From Rhodothermales bacterium (lineage in GTDB: Bacteria > Bacteroidota > Rhodothermia > Rhodothermales > UBA10348), in NCBI GenBank assembly GCA_017643395.1, contig JAEPNP010000002.1, forward strand, positions 350,290 through 414,289: a stretch of DNA of 64,000 bases, written 5' to 3'. Numbering within the stretch: the first letter of the stretch is position 1; every line of letters starts with the position of its first letter. This document shows, piece after piece, positions 54,376 through 62,385 of this stretch. The notes beneath the pieces are model-generated. The model was not told the origin of the DNA. It did no database searches and was given only the letters and a program-made list of their open reading frames with translations. Both the position numbers and the translations under genes were made by a program.

Positions 54376-55415
54376 GCTCTCCCCACGAGCAGCCCACGAA
54401 GGACGTCCAGAAACCAGTCCCGGAGCAGCACGGGTTCCGAGGCGATCTGCAGCTCCATGACAGCTCCGGCCGGGCCTGTTCCGGAGGTCAGACAGGTCGC
54501 CGCTCGCACACCCTCGGCCTCGAGGGTCGGCTCGACATGAACCACGCGACAGACTGCGCCGTCCGGCAGGAGCAGTTCCTGATCACGTGCCACGGTGGCG
54601 TCTGCGGGGAGTGCCATGAGAGCCACGTAGTGTTCCAGGTCGGCTACGGTCACCAATACCGAATCTCGGGCCGACCGCACGACCGTACCCCGGATGGGGC
54701 TCACCACGACCTGCGCCGCGCGCCGCGCCCCGAGTGCCAGCGCGTTGCGTCGGGCCTCGTCCACCCGGGCCAGCGCCAGACGACGCTCCGTCGGGCGGGC
54801 GCCCGATTGCAGCACTTCCAGCTCCGCTTCCTGAACCGCCACCTCACCTTCCAGCGCCACGACCTCGGCCCGCGCGCGCTCCAGCTCATCCAGCGAGACT
54901 ACTCCGGACCCCTGCAGCGTTTCCAGTCGGCTTACGATGCCGGTCTGCAATCCAAGCAGGGCCCGGGTCTGGGCGATGCGCCCTTCGGCAGCCCGCACGA
55001 GCTCCGCTTTGGCTCCCTCGGAAAAAGTGGCGGCCTCTGCCACCAGGACGTTGGTCAGGCCTTCCAGAGCCTCCGCCTGCCGGGAAAGTTCCGCCGAGCG
55101 CATGAGACCGAGCGTATCGCCCGCTTCCACGGCGCTGCCAAGCGCAAGCCCGTCCCGAAGCCGAAATCCCGCGGCGTCGCCGCGATCTACCGAGCGCACC
55201 TCATAGCTCCGCGTCACGCCCGCGGCCCGATCCCGATGGATCCCGATCAATTCACCCCGGCCACTGTGCTCCAGGGTCCACTCTGCGGCCGGCAAGAGCA
55301 CGGCCGGCGCGGTCCCTCCTGAGGTCACCGTTATCGGGACCAGAAGAAGCACCAGGGTGGCTATCAAGCCGACCGCGAGTGCGGCCAGCGAGGCATATCG
55401 AAGCTTGGGGTCCAA
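54372..55415 (-). CDS. HlyD-like membrane fusion protein
   Basis: This 347-residue protein has one N-terminal membrane helix (~8-30, AALAVGLIATLVLLLVPITV), a first half-lipoyl segment (DGLALGSAVEAGDTLGLMRS), a long alpha-helical coiled coil (~115-235, rich in A/E/L/R), and a second lipoyl half (VVSPIRGTVVRSARDSVLV) followed by a beta-barrel-like end. This is the layout of periplasmic adaptor proteins that bridge inner-membrane transporters to an outer-membrane channel. No ABC transporter, RND pump or TolC-like gene accompanies it; the only membrane partner in the operon is DUF4956. It is the first gene of the operon, 82 bp downstream of the MscS gene. Confidence 0.85.
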   Translation of the reverse strand: MDPKLRYASLAALAVGLIATLVLLLVPITVTSGGTAPAVLLPAAEWTLEHSGRGELIGIHRDRAAGVTRSYEVRSVDRGDAAGFRLRDGLALGSAVEAGDTLGLMRSAELSRQAEALEGLTNVLVAEAATFSEGAKAELVRAAEGRIAQTRALLGLQTGIVSRLETLQGSGVVSLDELERARAEVVALEGEVAVQEAELEVLQSGARPTERRLALARVDEARRNALALGARRAAQVVVSPIRGTVVRSARDSVLVTVADLEHYVALMALPADATVARDQELLLPDGAVCRVVHVEPTLEAEGVRAATCLTSGTGPAGAVMELQIASEPVLLRDWFLDVLRGLLVGRA

Positions 55416-55497
55416 TCGAAGCGAGGTCTGTCCCCTATGGTACGGTCCGAGGACCCAAATCCGCGTGAATCGACCTCAAAGGCCGGAGCCCGTCGAC

Positions 55498-56316
55498 TCA
55501 CACGTCAAGGCGGTCCAGGTGTACGTCCAGCTGCGGGAACGGAATGCCGATGTCGGCTTCATCCAGCGCGTACTTCACGTTTTCAGTCACCTCTTCCTTG
55601 ACACGCCAGAAGTCCGGAGTCTGTACCCAGACCCGCACTTTCCAGTCGATGGAGGAACCGCCGAGTCCGTCCAGGTACACCTGAGGCGCAGGATCCTCCA
55701 GCACACCCTCGACGGCGGACGCCGTGTCCAGCATTACCTGCCGCGCGGTGCGAATGTCGGCGTCGTAGGCAGTGCCCACCACGACGTCCACGCGGCGGGT
55801 CGGGTGGAAATTGTAGTTCGTGATCGTGTTGCCGAATACCGACCCGTTCGGCACGATGATGCGCTTGTTGTCGAACGTGTCGATCTCCGTATTGAACAGC
55901 GATACGCCTGCCACCTTGCCGACCGTCGATCCGACCTCGACCACATCGCCCACCTGGAACGGCCGAAACAGCACCAGCATGATGCCGGAGCTGAAATTGG
56001 AGAGCGTGCCCTGAAGGGCCAGACCCACAGCCAGACCTGCCGCGCCAATCAGCGCCGCGAGGCTTGTGGTTTCGATCCCGAATACTCTGAGGCAGGCCAG
56101 GATGCCTATGGTCAGCACCCCGTAGCGGGTGAGGCTGCCGAAGAACTTGGCGAGCGTCACGTCGAGGCGACCCTCGACCGACCTGAATATGGCCCGGCCC
56201 ATGCGCTTCGAGAGCCAGAAGGTGGCGATCAAGACCAGGATCGCTCCGACCGCTCGCGGGATGTAGCCGCCTACGGTGACGAGAATCTGTTCAATTAGTG
56301 CGCTGGCGTCCTGCAC
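55498..56316 (-). CDS. MscS-family mechanosensitive channel
   Basis: This 272-residue inner-membrane protein opens under membrane tension to release solutes during hypo-osmotic shock. Three helices occupy residues ~15-110 (VGAILVLIATFWLSKRMGRA, YGVLTIGILACLRVFGIETT, LAALIGAAGLAVGLALQGTL), the third being the pore helix with the usual Gly/Ala packing. The beta domain has FQVGDVVEVGSTVGKVAGVSLF truncated to its core F-x-V-G-D, FDNKRIIVPNGSVFGNTITNY, and the C-terminal alpha/beta part. Length and order match the small MscS type of E. coli (286 residues). It stands between the M20 hydrolase gene and the HlyD operon. Confidence 0.95.
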   Translation of the reverse strand: MQDASALIEQILVTVGGYIPRAVGAILVLIATFWLSKRMGRAIFRSVEGRLDVTLAKFFGSLTRYGVLTIGILACLRVFGIETTSLAALIGAAGLAVGLALQGTLSNFSSGIMLVLFRPFQVGDVVEVGSTVGKVAGVSLFNTEIDTFDNKRIIVPNGSVFGNTITNYNFHPTRRVDVVVGTAYDADIRTARQVMLDTASAVEGVLEDPAPQVYLDGLGGSSIDWKVRVWVQTPDFWRVKEEVTENVKYALDEADIGIPFPQLDVHLDRLDV

Positions 56317-56328
56317 AGAAATCTGATT

Positions 56329-56357
56329 GTTGGTTGCAAATATTCCCGCAAACCAAC
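56329..56357. other. Stem-loop between the M20 hydrolase and MscS genes
   Basis: GTTGGTTGC (56329-56337) pairs with GCAAACCAAC (56348-56357) with one bulged A. It lies between the M20 stop (56429) and the MscS start (56316); no T-run follows closely, so a terminator role is uncertain. Confidence 0.4.
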
Positions 56358-56428
56358 GGCCTCAGTCGAGGCTCGGTCCGCCCCCCGGCGTTCTTCCCCG
56401 GGATTTTGCCCGCGCGCCGACCTGGCGC

Positions 56429-57712
56429 CTACAGTCCGGCGTCCAGCCTCAGCACGGCACCAAGCAGCACGTTCGCTCCGTTGACGATGTCCTTGTTGTG
56501 CGTGAACTCTCTTGGCGAGTGGCTGATGCCACCCTGGCTGGGGACGAACACCATGCCGGTTGGTGCGATCTGCGCCATGTCCTGCGCGTCGTGGCCGGCA
56601 CCCGAGGGCATCGACAGGGTGCTGAGGCCGAGCTCGTCAGCAGCCGCGGAGATCGCGCCACGCACCCGCGGGTCCATGGGCGCCGGAATGGCCGACACAT
56701 CCAGGAGATGGAATTCGAAGGTCGTGCCCGAGTCCGCCTCGATATCGGCCACGCGGTCCCGAATGCGCTCATACATGCGCCAGATCTTGTCACGGTCCAG
56801 GTCTCGGATTTCCAGGGTCGTGTGCACGACACCCGGAATCACGTTGTGCGCCCCGGGCACGGCGCTGATGCGTCCCACAGTTCCAACCTGCGCCCCTGGC
56901 TCCAACGTGATGACCTCGTTGACGGCCTGCACGTATCGGGCGGCCGCCAGCAACGCATCGTTGCGCGCATTCATGGGCGTGGTGCCCGCATGATTGGCCA
57001 TCCCCGTGATGGTCACGTCCCACCATTCGATGCCTACGATGCCTTCGACGACGCCAATGTCGATGCCGCGATCGGCCAGGTTGGCGCCCTGCTCGATGTG
57101 CACCTCGATGAAGGCGGCAAGGTCACCCGGCTCCAGGGCCGCCTCTTCCAGCCGGTCAGGATCTCCTCCAAGGAGGCGGATGCCATCCCCACGCGTCACG
57201 CCGGCGTGGGTCATCTCGGTCAGCGCCCGCTCGCCCAGCTTGCCGATCATGGCGCGGCTTCCGGTCAACCCGCCCTCCTCATCGATGAAGATGACGACCT
57301 CCAGCGGATGCCGCGTCTGCAGACCATGCTCCTCCACGAGCGATGCGACCTCCAGCGCGGCCACCACACCGACCTGCCCGTCATAGTTGCCGCCGTTCGG
57401 CACCGAATCGACATGCGATCCGAACATGATGGGCTTCAGTCCCGGCTCCGTGCCGGCGCGGCGGCCGATGATGTTAGCCGAGGCGTCCACACGCACCTCC
57501 ATGCCGGCGGCGTGCAGCTGCTCGACAACCCACGCGCGGGCGGCCACGTCGTGCTCGGAAAAGGCGACGCGACTGACGCCCCCCTCCGGTTCGGTACCGA
57601 AGGTCGCCAGCGTCTCGATTCGTGCGGCGACGCGGTCGGCGTCGGCCTGCGGCTGAGCCGAGGCCGGCAGTGCCAAAAGCACCGCGCATGCGGCTATCAG
57701 ACTGGTCCTCAT
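56429..57712 (-). CDS. Secreted M20 family Zn hydrolase (N-carbamoyl amino acid hydrolase/allantoate amidohydrolase-like)
   Basis: This 427-residue enzyme belongs to the hydantoinase/carbamoylase group of the M20 metallopeptidases. Unusually for the group it has a signal peptide (MRTSLIAACAVLLALPASAQ). Metal ligands are visible in FGSHVDSVPNGGNYDGQVGV, VIFIDEEGG, FIEVHIEQG and PSGAGHDAQDM, with ISHSPREFTH near the end. The dimerisation domain (~210-330) includes TGMANHAGTTPM. Cytoplasmic relatives hydrolyse N-carbamoyl amino acids, allantoate or ureidoglycolate; the exported location suggests an environmental or periplasmic substrate. It overlaps the upstream amidohydrolase gene by four bases, so both are co-translated. 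Confidence 0.9.
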   Translation of the reverse strand: MRTSLIAACAVLLALPASAQPQADADRVAARIETLATFGTEPEGGVSRVAFSEHDVAARAWVVEQLHAAGMEVRVDASANIIGRRAGTEPGLKPIMFGSHVDSVPNGGNYDGQVGVVAALEVASLVEEHGLQTRHPLEVVIFIDEEGGLTGSRAMIGKLGERALTEMTHAGVTRGDGIRLLGGDPDRLEEAALEPGDLAAFIEVHIEQGANLADRGIDIGVVEGIVGIEWWDVTITGMANHAGTTPMNARNDALLAAARYVQAVNEVITLEPGAQVGTVGRISAVPGAHNVIPGVVHTTLEIRDLDRDKIWRMYERIRDRVADIEADSGTTFEFHLLDVSAIPAPMDPRVRGAISAAADELGLSTLSMPSGAGHDAQDMAQIAPTGMVFVPSQGGISHSPREFTHNKDIVNGANVLLGAVLRLDAGL

Positions 57713-60700
57713 TGACCCGTGCCGGGCAGATCCGAGGTCGGCTCGTCATCCCACCACCATAGCGGCGCGAGATCGCGTTGACGCGGATACACCTCGTTGA
57801 GCGTATCGCCCTCGAACAGCCGCCCGTTGATCATCACATGATCGATGTCCGCAGTGCTGCGCAGGTCGTCCAGCGGATTCGAGTTGAGGATGACGAGATC
57901 AGCCAATTTGCCCGCCTCGATCGACCCGAGGTCCTGGGCCAGTCCGATGGCAAACGCACCCTGGATGGTCGCCACTTTGAGGGCATCATGGTTGGACAGG
58001 CCTCCGGAGGCCATCGCCCACAATTCCCAGTGCCAGCCGATGCCCTGGAACTGACCGTGCGATCCTACGCCTGCGTAGCCGCCGGCCTCCACAAGGTCCT
58101 TGACAAACACAGCGTGGCGCTCAAACACATGCTCATCTTCGTGGAACCACTGCCCGCGGCGGCGTGTGCGTTGATCGACCCAGTTGTGCGGCACAAATCG
58201 CCGGGTCTTGGCGTCATCATGCGGGTTTTCGCGGCTGTAGAAGTAATTCTCCGCCCAGGGGCCGCCGTACGAAACGAGCAGCGTCGGTGTGTACACGCGA
58301 CTCGTCGCCACAAAGATGTCCAGGTAGTCCTCGTACACCGGGAAGATGGGCAGCGAATGCTCCAGGCCCGGATACCCGTCCAGCGTCTCGGTGATGTTCT
58401 GTTTCAGGTTGAGCGAGCCCTCCGTGGTAGGCATGAGCTCGAGCTCCCTGGCCGCCTTGATGATGTGCTGCCGACCCTTGCGCGCGGCCGCCACGTACAT
58501 CTTGATGGTCTTGGTGTCGAAGTAGTCGGAGTAGCGCTTGAGGATGTCATAGGCCTCCTCCTCCGTGTCGATGCCGTCCTGCCAGAAGACGCCGGGGCCG
58601 GTCGAGTAGACGCGGGGGCCGAGCACCTGGCCGGCCCGCACCATGTCCGAGTAGGACAGGACCTCCGTATTGCCCGTCTGCGGGTCGCGGGTCAGCGTGA
58701 CGCCGTAAGCCAGGTTGGCCAGAAACGGCCATACATCCGTGCGATGAATCCCGTCGCGGGCACGCAGATGGGCATGGGTATCCACGTATCCGGGCACAAT
58801 GGTTTTTCCGGTCACATCGATAACCGTCGCGTCCGCCGGGGCCGCCACGGAGCCCGTCACACCGACTGCCGTGATGCGATTGTTCTCGATCACCACGTCG
58901 CCTCGCCCGATCACCTCATTGCCGTTCATGGTGATCACGCGGCCACCGCGCAGCACCACGGCGCCCTGCGGAATGTCCCGCGTGGCCTGGATCTGAATGC
59001 GTACTTCGACGGGCTTGTAGCCCTCGTCCTCCTTCTCCTCCTCGTCGCTCTCCTCTTCCTCGGGGTCTTCTTCGGCATCCTCGTCCGGCTCTTCATCCGG
59101 TTCCTCCGGCGCCTCTTCCTCCGCCTTCTTCGCGGCCTTCACGCTGTCCGCGTAGGCATCCGCATCATCCAGGCTGTAGATGAAATGGGCGTTTCCGAGG
59201 CTGTAGTGCACCGTGCGGCCGTCCGCCCCCCATGCCGGGAATTCCCCGCCGATGTCGGTCAGCTTGCGGGCCGGAAACGATGCACTGGCGGGATTGCCCA
59301 CGTTGATGGTGATGGTTTTTCCGACCATCGGCACGGTGACCGTGTACATGTGCCGCTGGATCTCTGCCAGTGCCTGGTCTCCCTGCGGCGCCATTTTCAG
59401 GACTGACGGAAACAGCCCGCTGGTTGATCCGGCCGGTCGCGGGCCGCGCACGCGCACAATTTCTTTCTCATCCGTGCCGTCCCAGCGAATCGAGACCAGC
59501 GCATCACCGCGCTGCAGATAGATTCGATCCGAGCCCCGGACAAAGTGGGGTCCGCGACGACCACCGGTGCTCATGATTACCGTCGCCGCGCTCGGGCCGC
59601 CGTCAACAGGCACCCAGACCAGATCCTGCCCGGGAGGCCCCTCCGCTCCCTGGGACTCATACGTCTCGGCGAACCCGCGCTGAGCCACGACCCGGCCGTT
59701 TGCGGACCACGCCGGACTGAAGTACAGCCCGGCATCCATGGTGAGTTGCCGGGCCGAGCCGCGACCGTCCGTGCGGGCGGCCCAGAGGTGACCAGACTCT
59801 CCATCCCATGTGGCATAAGCCAGTTGGGTGCCGTCCGGGCTCCAGGCGGGATAGTGCTCGGAGCGGTCGTCGTCCGTCACGCGCCGAGGGTTGCTGCCGT
59901 CTGCTGCCGAGACCCACAAACGATCCATGGCCGTGAACGCGAGCATGGAGCCGTCCGGACTGGGTACCGCGTCCCGGATTTGCCGCACCGTGAATGTGGG
60001 CGTGTCGTCTATCGGATAGTCGAAGAACACTTTCGGCCCGAGGTCCAGGTCAAACGTGACCTGGAACGGGATCTCCTCGGCGTCCCCTCCTGCCACGGGC
60101 AGCTTCCAGATTTTCCCGCCGTACGAGGCAACCAGGTGCTGCGAGTCCGGCGTGAACGACATGCCCGGCAATACATCCAGCGTTGCCCGGCTTTCCTGGT
60201 CGTCATGCTGCACGGGGTACGCCAGCCAGCGATCCTCGCCGGAGTCCAGGTCCCGCACCATCAGGCCGGTGTGCTCGTCATGTCGGGTTCCGAACACCAG
60301 AAGCCGGCCGTCCGGGGACAGCGTGGGTCGGATCGCGGAGCCGTATCGACTCGTCTTCGTGTGGCGCTGCCCGGTCTCCCGGTCGTACGCCTCGATCTGG
60401 TACTGCGGAAACTGCGCGTTGTATTGCCAATCCCCGGTCCGGCGGGCATACCAGACGTGGTTTCCATCGGGCGATGGGGCCGCGCCGAGCATCTTGAGGT
60501 TCGCCGGTTCGCTGACCAGCTGCGCACCGCCCCCTCCATCCACGTGGAAGAGGTTCAGTTTGGGCTGCCCACCTCCGCGAAAACCGCCCATGCTTGCCAC
60601 GATGTATTCCCCGTCCGGCATCCACTCCGGACTCTCAGCGCGATTCGAGGCCCCTTTCGAGATCTGCTTGAACGTGGAGTCGGCCAGCGTCATGGTCCAG

Positions 60701-61020
60701 ATGTTCTGCCCGCCGTCCCGATCGGAAGTGAACACGAGCTGGGTACCGTCCGGCGAGAACCTTGGCTGTGCATCAAACGCCAGCCCCGACGTGATCTGCG
60801 TGGCCGCACCGCCTGCGATGGGCAGCGTAAAGAGATCTCCGAGGTAGTCGAAGGCGATGGTCTCTCCGTCCGGACTGACGTCGATCGATATCCAGCTGCC
60901 GGATGTCCGGTCTATGGTGATGGCACGATCAGCCTCGAGCGGCAGTCCTCCGTCCTTTTTCTGGGCGGTGGCAGGAAGTACCGCAAGGCACAGGACGATC
61001 AGGGGTAGCGTATGGCGCAT
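57709..61020 (-). CDS. Secreted PD40-propeller/amidohydrolase fusion protein
   Basis: This 1103-residue exported protein (signal RHTLPLIVLCLAVLPATAQ) joins a TolB-type beta propeller to an amidohydrolase. PD40/WD40-like repeats span ~35-640 (ISIDVSPDGETIAFD, PRFSPDGTQLVFTSDRDGG, PAWSPDGTQLAYATWDG). A very acidic linker (~640-690; runs of E and D) follows, then an amidohydrolase domain with HxH in VPGYVDTHAHLRARDG, MYVAAARKGRQHIIKAARE, GSHGQFQGIGWHWELWAMA and LVILNSNPLDDL. The ATG at 61020 is preferred to one at 61095 because it starts the signal peptide. Similar fusions exist in Bacteroidota and Gemmatimonadota; the substrate is unknown. It is co-transcribed with the M20 hydrolase that it overlaps. 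Confidence 0.92.
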   Translation of the reverse strand: MRHTLPLIVLCLAVLPATAQKKDGGLPLEADRAITIDRTSGSWISIDVSPDGETIAFDYLGDLFTLPIAGGAATQITSGLAFDAQPRFSPDGTQLVFTSDRDGGQNIWTMTLADSTFKQISKGASNRAESPEWMPDGEYIVASMGGFRGGGQPKLNLFHVDGGGGAQLVSEPANLKMLGAAPSPDGNHVWYARRTGDWQYNAQFPQYQIEAYDRETGQRHTKTSRYGSAIRPTLSPDGRLLVFGTRHDEHTGLMVRDLDSGEDRWLAYPVQHDDQESRATLDVLPGMSFTPDSQHLVASYGGKIWKLPVAGGDAEEIPFQVTFDLDLGPKVFFDYPIDDTPTFTVRQIRDAVPSPDGSMLAFTAMDRLWVSAADGSNPRRVTDDDRSEHYPAWSPDGTQLAYATWDGESGHLWAARTDGRGSARQLTMDAGLYFSPAWSANGRVVAQRGFAETYESQGAEGPPGQDLVWVPVDGGPSAATVIMSTGGRRGPHFVRGSDRIYLQRGDALVSIRWDGTDEKEIVRVRGPRPAGSTSGLFPSVLKMAPQGDQALAEIQRHMYTVTVPMVGKTITINVGNPASASFPARKLTDIGGEFPAWGADGRTVHYSLGNAHFIYSLDDADAYADSVKAAKKAEEEAPEEPDEEPDEDAEEDPEEEESDEEEKEDEGYKPVEVRIQIQATRDIPQGAVVLRGGRVITMNGNEVIGRGDVVIENNRITAVGVTGSVAAPADATVIDVTGKTIVPGYVDTHAHLRARDGIHRTDVWPFLANLAYGVTLTRDPQTGNTEVLSYSDMVRAGQVLGPRVYSTGPGVFWQDGIDTEEEAYDILKRYSDYFDTKTIKMYVAAARKGRQHIIKAARELELMPTTEGSLNLKQNITETLDGYPGLEHSLPIFPVYEDYLDIFVATSRVYTPTLLVSYGGPWAENYFYSRENPHDDAKTRRFVPHNWVDQRTRRRGQWFHEDEHVFERHAVFVKDLVEAGGYAGVGSHGQFQGIGWHWELWAMASGGLSNHDALKVATIQGAFAIGLAQDLGSIEAGKLADLVILNSNPLDDLRSTADIDHVMINGRLFEGDTLNEVYPRQRDLAPLWWWDDEPTSDLPGTGQ

Positions 61021-61473
61021 GGCGACAAGTGTGGGTGGGGCGCAGCGTGGACTATACAACCCTGAAAACCTCCTGGGCAACGCAATTCCAACCACAAGCC
61101 GTTCAGCGACCCTGGGGACGGTTCAGCCCCGGATTCCTCATCCAGGTCGGTTCTGGCCCGGCATTTGCACATCAACGTGATGTGAAACGCCAGATTGCAT
61201 ATCAGGAAGATCCGGCCGTCGCCAGACGCCGTGCCCTGGGGCGTGCGCTGTTCGAACTCCGCCGTGCCGAGCGCGACGAGGAGACGACACGCAAGACCCG
61301 CCGGCCGCGTGCGAAGGTGAAGCTGGAAGACCGCCGCTAGGCATCGGTCCGGCAGAACGGGCTCGCGCACTGCCCGCTCCGGCACGCTTCGGCGCGCTCC
61401 GAGCAACGCAAAGCCGGGTTGGGGCCGCCGCATGGACTTGCCTTTCCGCCGCGGGATTCGTCCCTTCGCGGCC
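61021..61473. other. 453-bp divergent region with a possible small gene
   Basis: Between the amidohydrolase and ApbE genes. It should hold the promoters of both. The only coding candidate is the 52-codon frame at 61182-61340. The left part contains a C-rich leader for the amidohydrolase (GCCCCACCCACA on the minus strand) and no clear hairpins. Confidence 0.5.
61182..61340 (+). CDS. Possible small basic protein
   Basis: A GTG-started frame of 52 residues rich in R, K and E (RQIAYQEDPAVARRRALGRA, FELRRAERDEETTRKT). Third codon positions are strongly G/C as in neighbouring genes and the sequence is helical in character, which argues for a real gene. Against it: no clear ribosome-binding site and the frame is open further upstream. 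I do not recognise the protein. Confidence 0.3.
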   Translation: MKRQIAYQEDPAVARRRALGRALFELRRAERDEETTRKTRRPRAKVKLEDRR

Positions 61474-62385
61474 ATGCGCACGCTCCTGATTTTCGTGATC
61501 GCCCTTCTGGGCGCGCAGACTGTCCTTGCCCAGCAGTTGGTCAGGGAGCGCAGGCCCGCAATGGGCACCACCGTATCCGTATTGCTGTATGCCCCTTCCT
61601 CTGAAGCGGCGGCTCCCCACCTCGAGGCAGCCTTTGCGGAAATCGAGCGCGTCGAACAACTCCTGAGTGACTATCGGGAAGACTCTGAATTGTCGCGGCT
61701 GAATCGGGCGACGGGACCTGTGACGGTCGATCCCGAAATGCTGCGCCTGCTCAACCGCGCCCTGGGTTGGGCCCGCCAGTCCGGAGGCGCATTCGATCCT
61801 ACCGTGGGCGCCCTGATGGATTCCACCGACAGTCCGGTCGTTGGCTGGCAGCATGTGTCGGTGGACCTGTTGACTCGCGAAGTGTCGCGGCTTCGAGACG
61901 GTCTGCGCCTGGACGCCGGTGCATTCGGAAAGGGTTATGCGCTGGAGTCGGCGGCCACGGTGCTCCGCGAGGCCGGTGTGACCTCCGCCCTGTTGAGCAT
62001 GGGCGGCAGCTCCTACCGCGCCCTCGGCCCGCCTCCTGGCGCGCGTGGCTGGCTCATCCACGTCGATGACCCGACAGAGGGCGGCACCCACGCCACCTCC
62101 GTCATGCTGAGCCAGGCGGGGCTCTCGACCTCGGGCAACCTGGAGCGTACACACATCATGGACCCGCGCACCGGGCAACCGGCGACGGGCTGCGAACAGA
62201 CCACCGTGATCGCGCCGGACGCCATGGATGCCGATATCCTGTCCACGGCGCTCTGTGTGTTGGGGCCGGACGCGGGCGAGCAGATGCTGGGTGGGCTGTC
62301 CACAATTCGGGCCTGGCTGATCTACGCGGGCACCGAGCACTCGGAGGTCCGTACCATTCGCTGGACTTCACCATCAGGATCATGA
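61474..62385 (+). CDS. apbE: FAD:protein FMN transferase (ApbE family)
   Basis: ApbE links FMN covalently to threonine in Rnf/Nqr-type flavoproteins, using FAD. The 303-residue exported protein has a signal peptide (RTLLIFVIALLGAQTVLAQQ), RRPAMGTTVSVLLY at the first strand, YREDSELSRLNRA, the substrate segment RLDAGAFGKGYALESAA, LLSMGGSSYRAL, THIMDPRTGQPA (usually H-I-I-D-P-x-T-G) and DADILSTALCVLG, which supplies the metal ligands. The ATG at 61474 is chosen because it begins the signal peptide (an in-frame ATG at 61432 would add 14 residues). It overlaps the oxidoreductase gene by four bases. No Nqr, Rnf or NosR target is within the window. Confidence 0.92.
   Translation: MRTLLIFVIALLGAQTVLAQQLVRERRPAMGTTVSVLLYAPSSEAAAPHLEAAFAEIERVEQLLSDYREDSELSRLNRATGPVTVDPEMLRLLNRALGWARQSGGAFDPTVGALMDSTDSPVVGWQHVSVDLLTREVSRLRDGLRLDAGAFGKGYALESAATVLREAGVTSALLSMGGSSYRALGPPPGARGWLIHVDDPTEGGTHATSVMLSQAGLSTSGNLERTHIMDPRTGQPATGCEQTTVIAPDAMDADILSTALCVLGPDAGEQMLGGLSTIRAWLIYAGTEHSEVRTIRWTSPSGS

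Noticed and set aside
57778-59406. 542-codon open frame antisense to the amidohydrolase
   Set aside because: Histidine/valine-rich shadow translation without domains; the minus-strand gene is certain.
61138-62340. 400-codon minus-strand open frame across the ApbE gene
   Set aside because: ApbE on the plus strand carries all family motifs; the antisense frame shows none.
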